From: Nephrocerus scutellatus
Lineage: Eukaryota; Arthropoda; Insecta; Diptera; Pipunculidae
Length of the DNA stretch: 64,000 nucleotides
Assembly: GCA_947095585.1 (NCBI GenBank)
Contig: OX352763.1
Coordinates: forward strand, 26,895,462-26,959,461
Reading direction: 5' to 3'
Position numbers and translations under genes: made by a program. Below, one piece after another: positions 56,541-64,000 of the stretch; positions within the stretch are counted from its first letter, which is position 1, and each line of letters begins with the position of its first letter. The notes below the pieces were generated by a model. That model made no database searches and was not told the origin of the DNA. It worked only from the letters and a program-made list of their open reading frames with translations.

Positions 56541-58090
56541 TCAAAAGGGTGTGACTATTTTAAGATGAAGGATAGTACGCCCTTGGTAGCAGAGTTTCTC
56601 AACTCTAATGCCGAACATATTTCTTTTTGCAAAATACACCTGCTTAACCAATGTAATGCTGGACATGCATGACACTAGAATTGGTCGTGCTGTGTTTACC
56701 ACTAATAAAAATCGCCATACCAACGGCTGTGTAGCCTGATCTATGTAGATCGACTTAAAGCTTGTAGTGACCACAGAAGGGGAGAAAGGACTCGCCCTTG
56801 GGGAAAACCCTTAACTTCGATTACAGAATACTTCCTTCCCCTGAAAAGAAAGTAATATCTCGATTTTCATACATGGCACTTATCTATTGGGTGGTCAAGT
56901 CTTTGATACCTCTTCTTCTAATTGATGTTTGTGTTGAGTCGTAGTCAGTATTATCGAATGTGTCCTCAATGTCAAGGAATGCACACAGATCTATTTCCTT
57001 TGAATGAAAAGTTCCTTCTATCTTCTTTACAAGATAGTGAAAGGCACCTTCTTCCCTTTCACTTGTCTGCATGCAAACTAACTCAATTGCAGAGGGATAG
57101 ACAAATCTAGTCAACTTCTAATATAATTCAATGAAACTCTCCATGGTTTTAAGAACAAATTATGTTAGACTTATGGGTCAAAAGTGCATAGTGGCGCTGT
57201 TAGTAAAAGAATCTTCCTCCATCAGAGGTGCCGCGACCAGACGCTGAAACCATGTCCGTGCTACTAAAGAGCAACTTAACCTGGCCAAAGCGGTAGCTTT
57301 TTTTTTTTTTTTTTTTTTTTTTGTAGACCCTAGTCCAAGTGACTGACACCGCGACCTGAAAGATCTATTGTATCAAGCGGTAGCTTACTTTACCCAAGCA
57401 GGTGTTGAGCTTTGTCATGGAGCCATCATCTACAGCCAAAACAAGGTGAAGAAGAAGGATACCTCTTTAAAATGAAGAAAATTCACCAGCGTCACGCTCA
57501 GTCCACTCTTCGGTCTGAACCTCTCAAAGTTCGAGCGCATCCCCTCAGCAGTAGCGCTGTATGGGTAGACGAAAACTAGCCAATCCGATTTAAGATGCGG
57601 TGCCTCTTGAAAAGGGCCCTTTTGCTCAGTTGTGAGGGGGTAGTTGTCAAGTGGGTCGGGATAACACCCAACCTGAAGGCACTGGCCACATGGCTAAAAG
57701 TGGGGACATCAGGTAAACGTATTGCCCCCTGGCCTTCGTGTAAGCCAATGCCGGTGGCGTCTGGGCGTCTGATCAGACCCGCTTGGCTTCGTGGAAGGAG
57801 CTGTTTTGGCAAAATCGAGGGCGCTCTCTCTACTTTTGCCTATGCATATAGTATTCTTAAACCGCCTTCTCTCTTGCGAGTTTAATATAATGAATACATC
57901 CCGTTGTTTCTGGTTTCGTATTCCATCTAATGTATTCCCAATTTTATACTCACGAGCGCTTGGGAAAAAAGTTCGCCCATGACAGAGCCATGTATACCAT
58001 GGCAAGGCTAGTTTGAAAACGAAGGTAGACAGGTATTTGGAATCCGCATACTAGCGACTAAGCTCCTTCTAAGCTATACATCGATCGACG
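56541..58090 (-). mobile_element. Non-LTR retrotransposon (family F, LOA-like), decayed, antisense
   Basis: The minus strand at 57114-56884 reads EREEGAFHYLVKKIEGTFHS, KEIDLCAFLDIEDTFDNTDY: the RT block with the FLDIEGAFDN signature typical of LOA/I-type elements. 56774-56541 carries the RT continuation. Right of 57114, a frame at 58005-57709 and sequence near 57480-57600 look like its 5' parts but show no clear motif. A 25-base T run at 57298-57322 and a duplicated GAAAGATCTATTGTATCAA-type piece (56525, 57358) indicate later rearrangement. Confidence 0.65.
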
Positions 58091-58888
58091 TACGCTGTTT
58101 TACCTTGGATTAGGGAAATTTTTTTTAAATTTACTGAGGATAGGACTGTTGCCTCAAAACCTCCTCCTTTACCGGGGCATGCTACTTTTGTAACAAGGTG
58201 GAGTTAAAGTAGTAGTATAGTTTGAGAGAGAGCTGAGACAGGCGTGATCTTCTTCATTACAATCGAGTATTGTTCTAGTATCGAGTATTATTACAAGAGA
58301 CACGAGCTAGTCTCGAGAGACGAGAGTTCGAATTATCAAATGCACAGGAATTGGGTGCAACACCACACTTAGAGCATACATTATCAAACGAGGCGAAAGT
58401 CAATGAATGCAGCGCTGCGTAATATCTCTAATTATAATTTCGCTACATGCAGAATATAATGATTTGGGCATTAGGTGAATTTTGAAAAATGAATTAGCAA
58501 AAGACGACATTCTAAGTTCTATTCGTCTGTATATTAATTTCAAATTCTTCTCATTTAGTTCACAGCGTTGGGGAGTCAGAAAAAAATATCAATGATCAAC
58601 CAACGGCACCAATTACCGCTTCTAACGTATACTGTTAGAAAACAATCATTGGCAGGTTCTCCTTCCATTTTTGTCGCATACCTACGGAGCGGAAGTGCTG
58701 CCGTTCAGAGTTAGCCAGAACATTTACTGCTTGATGTTTGGTCAGCGTGTGGCAACTTAACACCCAAACCACGTACAACTTCTTTCTCGACCTCACTCCT
58801 TATGCAACAAAGTTATTTTATTTTCGTCTTTTCTTGGTAGGATGGTACTAATTATGAATTCTTTGTTTGTTCGTCTTTTTTTCTCCAG
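58091..58888. other. End of the baz intron
   Basis: AT-rich intron sequence ending in a good polypyrimidine tract and acceptor (TCTTTTTTTCTCCAG, AG at 58887-58888). No exon recognised in it. Confidence 0.55.
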
Positions 58889-60391
58889 GAACCAGACTCA
58901 TGGGTTGCAGTCCACCACTTACAGACACAATCGGGTATTCTCGATCCAGATGATTGCTTGCGTGATGTCGCCGACGATCGTGAACAGATTTTAGCCAGCT
59001 TTGAAGATTCTGGCCCTGATCCCGGTGTTCCTCAGGGTGGCGGCGATGGTGCTTCGGGTAGTTCATCAGTTGGCACCGGATCGCCGGATATTTTCCGTGA
59101 TCCAACGAATACAGACGCTACAACAGGAAACAATCCAAGTGCCTCAATACCTCACATTGAGGTAACAAGTACAACTTCGTGCCCGCTGACCGGACTTGGC
59201 CTCCAGGTGCGTCGTAGTAGTGATCCAAATCTATTGGCCTCGTTGAAAAATCAATCAGAGGTGAATAAACGATGGTCAGCGGCGGCGCCGGCATGCCGGG
59301 ACGACTCACCCGATCGAGTACTAATGGAGAAGGTCGGATATTTGGCGCCACAATGGGAGGAGGATGATGATACACATCTGTCACCAACGGGTGGCGCAGG
59401 GGCGGCAGGCGGACCACCACAACAGAATTTCGCTCGATCAGGGCGTCTGTCAATGCAGTTTCTCGGTGATGGTAATGGCTACAAGTGGATGGAAGCAGCG
59501 GAGAAACTTCAGTCACAGCAACACCACCACCAACAACATCAGCAGCACCCACAACATCAGGGTATGTACTCGACGAAATCGCTGCCCCGTGAAACGGGAA
59601 AGCGTAAGGAGCCACTCGGACAGGCGTACGAATCGATACGCGAAAAGGACGGTGAAATGCTGCTCATCGTCAATGAGTATGGCGGATCGCTTGGCCTGCA
59701 CGCCATACCAGACCCAGAGCACGGAGGCCTCTACGTACAGCATGTGGAGGCAGGAAGTCGCGCCGAACGTGGACGACTGCGACGTGGTGATAGAATTCTC
59801 GAAATCAATGGCACCAAACTGGTCGGTCTCGCCGAGCGTATAGTCCAAGACCACCTGCAGCGTTCGCTGGAGGCAAGCGAATTACGAGTGCGCGTCATTC
59901 GTGGCGATAAGCAACAGTTGGGCGCGACGGCAAAAAATCGACGCAGCTCCAAGGTGGCCGAGATGATCGAAGCCGAGGAGAAGGCTACATTGGTGGAGAC
60001 CAAAGTGGCGACTGTATCGCCGACCCGCAAGCCACACACCGCTCCCGTTGGCACTTCACTTCAGGTAGCGAACACACGTAAGTTGGGACGTAAAATCGAA
60101 ATTATCCTCAAGAAGGGACCGAACGGTCTTGGCTTCTCTGTGACGACACGCGACAATCCAGCCGGTGGCCATTGTCCGATTTATATTAAGAATATTCTGC
60201 CGCGTGGGGCAGCTATCGAAGATGGACGCCTTAAGCCGGGCGATCGCCTACTCGAAGTCGATGGTCTTCCGATGACGGGCAAAACACAAACTGATGTTGT
60301 AGCGATTTTGCGATCGACACAGCCAGGTGCTACAGTGCAGATAGTTGTGTCGCGACAACAGGAGTTGGCCGAGCTCGATGAGAGGGAAATT
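58889..60391 (+). CDS. baz: bazooka (Par-3): first recognised internal exon; end of N-terminal domain, PAR-1 site, PDZ1, PDZ2
   Basis: Bazooka is the fly Par-3 scaffold that organises the apical polarity complex with Par-6 and aPKC and links it to membrane and junctions. The exon follows an acceptor at 58888 in phase 0 and has 501 codons. It opens EPDSWVAVHHLQTQSGILDP, the second half of the Par-3 N-terminal oligomerisation domain. Next is GDGASGSSSVGTGSPDIFRD. QVRRSSDPNLLAS (about 59206-59240) matches the site phosphorylated by PAR-1 in Drosophila and bound by 14-3-3. RSGRLSMQFLGDGNGYKWME and a His/Gln run (59516-59563) follow. PDZ1 is at about 59650-59911 (binding loop GGSLGL) and PDZ2 at about 60085-60357 (loop GLGFSV). 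Donor GAAATT|GTAAGT at 60391. Upstream exon(s) for the N-terminal ~40 residues were not found here unless 53180-53356 serves. Confidence 0.97.
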
Positions 60392-60458
60392 GTAAGTCGC
60401 CCCCTTCGGTTACCCCGTATATTGTTTATATTTTACCCAATTCACTCATAATTTGCAG

Positions 60459-60692
60459 AATTTCACAGAAGAACAGCAGGCGATCACACCTCCGAAACTG
60501 CCAGTGCCAGTGTTGCCACCGCATGCTACGCAGCACCATCATCATCAGCACAGCGGCGGCGCCAAGGGCGCAGGAGTGAGAAAATCAAGTAGTGCCCGAT
60601 CGCTATTCGATCAGCATCAAGCGCAACAGCAATACAATTTGAACGAATCTCAGCACTTTATCGACGCTGGCAGTGAGTCTGCGGCATCAAGC
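60459..60692 (+). CDS. baz: bazooka exon: PDZ2-PDZ3 linker
   Basis: 78 codons in phase 0 on both sides, after a 67-bp intron (acceptor AATTTGCAG at 60458; donor TCAAGC|GTAAGT). It encodes NFTEEQQAITPPKLPVPVLP, a His-rich stretch (HATQHHHHQHSGG), KSSSARSLFDQHQ and NLNESQHFIDAGSESAASS. The last block is conserved with Drosophila Bazooka; the Pro/His/Gln part is low complexity and probably disordered. The frame stays open a little past the donor ([11 protein letters not shown] then stop), so failure to remove the next intron would truncate the protein before PDZ3. Confidence 0.95.
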
Positions 60693-60717
60693 GTAAGTTT
60701 CAATGACGTTTCGATGA

Positions 60718-61287
<570 letters not shown>

Positions 61288-61299
61288 TAAGTTAACACA

Positions 61300-61560
61300 T
61301 ATGGATTGGATATGGATAATGGATAAGAGATCATTAATACAATGAATGAGAAATAGTGTCGGTGATATAGCAGAACCCTGGGGAACGTCAGCATTTTTGT
61401 AATGCATTTCAGATTTGAAACCGTCCAAAACAACTCGGATTGAGCGGCCCAAGAGAAAGCGTCTAATATTTTAGACAAAAGAACTTGATGTGAAATGCTT
61501 TTAAAAAATCGAGTGAAATAACTTTACTTTCACCAGTAGAACGTTGCCTACGAAATCCGT
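61300..61560 (-). mobile_element. Jockey-like RT fragment in baz intron, antisense
   Basis: The minus strand reads GRSIRVVLDGFKSEMHYKNA, DVPQGSAISPTLFLIHCIND, LLS, nearly the same as SIQVVLDGFKCKVHHINAGV then PQGSVLSPTLFLIFINDLLS in the 4.5-kb copy. About 260 bp remain. It is inserted 14 bp after the exon 3' end, close to but not touching the donor. Confidence 0.85.
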
Positions 61561-62380
61561 GATGATGATGATGATGGTATTTTCAAATAGCACTGCGACT
61601 CATATGGATCTATTGCGCTTTCCCCTAACTAGTGCTATAGAGACAGTGCATGCCCGTCCATATAGCACCTCCTCCATACCAATAACTCATATGAACTTAA
61701 TGATATGGTGTGGGTTCAGTGAATGCCGTGCATACTCCGATATCGCGTGAGTTTCCATGTGACCTCTCCTCTGTCGAATCGTTGCTCCGCATTGAGATTC
61801 TGATTCTTTAGGTGCCCCTTCAGTCTACAATGCCCTGTTAGGATATTGAGCGAGACCACTTTGGTTCATAGTTCCCCATCATTTCCTTTGCTTACCGTAG
61901 GCCTGGGATATTTTCCCATCGTACGGTAGCAGCTGCCCTACCTATTCCGCGTATCTCCTCCCGCAATATTCCACATAATGGTTCTTCCCCTACAAGTGGA
62001 GTTTCTGCCCCTTTGATAGCGAGCCTATCCGTTACTTCATTGCCTTCTATGCCAGTGTGTCCAGGCACATAGTCCAAACGTACCTTGTTTACTTCGCCCT
62101 GCATTCCTCCAAGAGTCTTAACGTGATGTGAAATGCATCTAGGGCTCTTAGCGCGCTTGGCTGATTGTCAAGATGGCTATTGACTGCCTCACGTAGTTCC
62201 TTTCCAGATTAAAGCGAGCACATCTTTCGATGCCATGTACTTCTGCCTGGAATGTGCTCGAGTACTGCCCCACTAATTCAGAGTACTTGGGCCTTGGCAC
62301 ATGAACTTCTGCACCCGTGCCTTCTGCTTTCTTTGACTCATCCGTATACCGGTAATGCCGAGGTTTACAACTAGTAATTA
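61557..62380 (-). mobile_element. RNase H region and 3' tail of a non-LTR retrotransposon in baz intron, antisense
   Basis: A GATGATGATGATGATG tract at 61560 (the tail of a minus-strand element) is followed by AGCACTGCGACTCATATGGA, as at 44.7 kb. The minus strand at 62104-61892 reads VRLDYVPGHTGIEGNEVTDR, LAIKGAETPLVGEEPL: the RNase H C-terminal motif (HxGxxGNxxxDxLA) found in I/LOA/R1-type elements. Farther right only decayed sequence remains. The 5' limit is uncertain. Confidence 0.75.
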
Positions 62381-62441
62381 ATATAAAAATTCAAAAAATC
62401 GCTTACAAAACCGTATTTCCACCCTTACTCCTTTACAACAG

Positions 62442-62711
62442 TTGGAGCAATCCAGTGTTAGATCGTTTAACTGGTGGTGTTTGCTCATCGAACAGTAATA
62501 ACAACAACAATAACGGCAGACATCCGTCAAGGGAACAAATTGGACAACAAGCAAGAGGTGGTAGTGCCATACATGCTCTACGCAACGAGAGCTACTTTAT
62601 GGCCACAAATGAGACTTGGTCGCCAGCAATAAAGCAACAGCATATGCCAAGCAGCCATGGACACGTTAACAATTCAGTACTCATTGAGGACGATCCTGAG
62701 CCAGTATCACC
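62442..62711 (+). CDS. baz: bazooka exon: linker after PDZ3
   Basis: Follows a 1,155-bp intron enlarged by two retroelement pieces; the acceptor is TTTACAACAG at 62441. The first base completes Arg, then WSNPVLDRLTGGVCSSNSNN, an Asn run, ALRNESYFMATNETWSPA and VLIEDDPEPVSP. It ends in phase 2 (TCACC|GTAAGT). The ends match Drosophila Bazooka closely and the middle is variable low-complexity sequence. Confidence 0.94.
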
Positions 62712-62774
62712 GTAAGTCGTGTATTGGGTCATTTTCATACTTTCATTTCTAACCGCAATATTTTCCTCTCATAG

Positions 62775-63370
62775 GACTCTTCCCCATCGCCCTAACGACT
62801 CAACCGTAAGCACGGTAGCATCGAACAGCGGTGTTAACTTCGATGCGACATATTCCTCGCAGCTGAGTTTGGAAACAAACAATTCCGGTGTTGAGCATTT
62901 TAGTCGTGATGCCCTGGGAAGACGATCGATTTCCGAGAAGCATCATGCCGCCCTTGATGCCCGTGAGACTGGCACCTATCAGCGCAACAAGAAACTGCGT
63001 GAAGAGCGCGAACGTGAACGTCGCATTCAACTGACGAAATCTGCCATTTTCGGAGGTTCTGTTGAGTCATTGTCTACGCGGATAGCAAAGGCTAACCATC
63101 AAATTCCCGGATATAAACATTCGCAAGCATCAGCGGGAGCATCGGCAACAAACGGCGAACACCTGCAATCAGAAGCAATGGATCAAGTCAGTGAACTTGG
63201 CCCATCACTCGGATTGAAAAAGTCCTCGAGCTTAGAGTCGCTGCAGACAATGGTGCAGGAGATTCAGATGTCTGATGAGACTCGAGGGCCATCTGCACTA
63301 CGAGCACCTCGCGGTCGTGGCTGCGAGGATAGTCTTCGAGCTGCTGTTGTCAGCGATCACGACACAAACA
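62775..63370 (+). CDS. baz: bazooka exon: aPKC-binding region (CR3) and second PAR-1 site
   Basis: A 63-bp intron precedes it (acceptor CTCTCATAG at 62774). It encodes TLPHRPNDST, NFDATYSSQLSLETNNSGVE, then the conserved aPKC-binding segment FSRDALGRRSISEKHHAALD followed by ARETGTYQRNKKLREERERE. The Ser codon at 62926 (RRSIS) aligns with the aPKC target Ser980 of Drosophila Bazooka. A charged helix (KLREERERERRIQL) follows. LGLKKSSSLESLQTMVQEIQ at about 63211-63270 aligns with the second PAR-1/14-3-3 site (Ser1085 in Drosophila). The exon ends LRAPRGRGCEDSLRAAVVSD in phase 1 (AACA|GTAAGT). Confidence 0.96.
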
Positions 63371-63440
63371 GTAAGTTGCCAAAAAGTAACACGATTTACA
63401 TTCATTTACACTTCCCCCCCCCCTTTTCTCTCTATTTTAG

Positions 63441-64000
63441 AACCCCGCAAGCACTGGCTGCTTGAAGAGGCTGACTCAGAGGGTGGCTTCTCTAATCGCA
63501 ATGGGCCTTTCCAAAGTTCCCTCAATGACGGCAAACACAAGAGTCGAACAAAGAAACCGAGTATTTTGCGCGGCATTGGCCATATGTTCCGTTTCGGGAA
63601 GAATCGCAAAGATGGTGTTGCTCCAGTCGAAACACACCACTCCTCTGCACCAACCTCGGCTGCAAATCATTCTGCTAATGATTACGCTACAATTGGTGGT
63701 AGTAGTGGGGGACAGCATTCTGCGGCGATACCATCGGCAGCTCTGTCTGCTATGGATCGTGGAAAAATGGCCCCACCACTGTATCAACCACCTCCTCCGC
63801 CACCACCAGCGAATTCCACATCCACGTCATCTTCATCATCATCATCGATGAACGGTAATACAAATTTGCCAACGTCTGCATCTCCCCCATCGTCATCAAA
63901 TGCATCATCATTGTCGACTACTGCTCAAGCAGTATCTGGCAGCGGAATTCATCATAACGATATCTTCAATCATCGCTATCAACATTACGCCAACTACGAG
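63441..64000 (+). CDS. baz: bazooka exon: basic C-terminal region, runs off the window
   Basis: Follows a 70-bp intron with a C/T-rich tract (acceptor CTCTATTTTAG at 63440). The first two bases complete Lys, then PRKHWLLEEADSEGGFSNRN, GPFQSSLNDGKHKSRTKKPS, ILRGIGHMFRFGKNRKDGVA. The basic/hydrophobic block resembles the C-terminal region of Drosophila Bazooka implicated in membrane lipid binding (from memory of the family, not provable here). A long Ser/Pro/Thr-rich stretch follows, and the window ends in frame at SGIHHNDIFNHRYQHYANYE, also conserved. No stop is reached, so the true C-terminus lies outside. Confidence 0.95.

Noticed and set aside
59118..59615. 165-codon antisense frame across the first baz exon
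   Set aside because: A shadow of the highly conserved sense coding sequence; other antisense frames over baz were dropped for the same reason.

Overview
This window looks like nuclear DNA from a higher fly (Diptera, Brachycera). A tephritid fruit fly or a close relative is my inference. The sequence is AT-rich and almost entirely non-coding. The one clearly identifiable host gene is bazooka (baz, Par-3), at the right end on the + strand. Its encoded protein follows Drosophila Bazooka almost motif for motif, and its small introns (63-76 bp) have GT-AG sites. The transposon load (DD41D/rosa-like mariner, DD37D mariner, Tc1-like, jockey-like and other non-LTR elements, MITEs) fits a fly genome with expanded introns.

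Layout. 0-5.3 kb: a possible membrane-protein exon at the left edge, mariner remnants, a sub-repeat-rich dispersed element, and a jockey-like retroelement nested in a mariner. 5.3-10 kb: a MITE, a 1-kb G-rich minisatellite, and an isolated core promoter with a 51-nt exon. 10-16.2 kb: antisense retroelement and Tc1 debris, then a 3.3-kb inverted duplication with about 0.9-kb arms. 16-28 kb: mostly unassignable AT-rich DNA with a tRNA-like sequence, a 62-bp palindromic tandem repeat and a long hairpin. 28-36 kb: antisense retroelements, a MITE, and a dead DD41D mariner. 36-44 kb: minisatellites, a ~150-bp tandem repeat, and a nearly complete DD37D (maT-like) mariner. 44-51.6 kb: head-to-tail mosaics of at least four non-LTR families. 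53.2 kb: a 59-codon exon with a perfect splice donor, in phase with the first recognised baz exon 5.5 kb downstream. 53.5-58 kb: a mariner, a retroelement 3' end, an inverted-repeat element and another antisense retroelement, all within the putative baz intron. 58.9-64 kb: six baz exons (1,227 codons) covering part of the N-terminal domain, three PDZ domains, the aPKC-binding/phosphorylation region and part of the C-terminal region. The gene runs off the right edge.

The baz exons act as one gene, a polarity scaffold that binds aPKC/Par-6 and membranes. The exon for the usual Par-3 N-terminus was not found in the 58.9 kb upstream. The 53.2-kb exon could therefore start an alternative isoform with half of the oligomerisation domain replaced. 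That is the most interesting candidate here, and it is inferred from reading phase and splice sites, not from transcripts.

No intact transposase or reverse transcriptase was found. Every mobile element read in detail carries frameshifts, stops, truncation or loss of catalytic residues.
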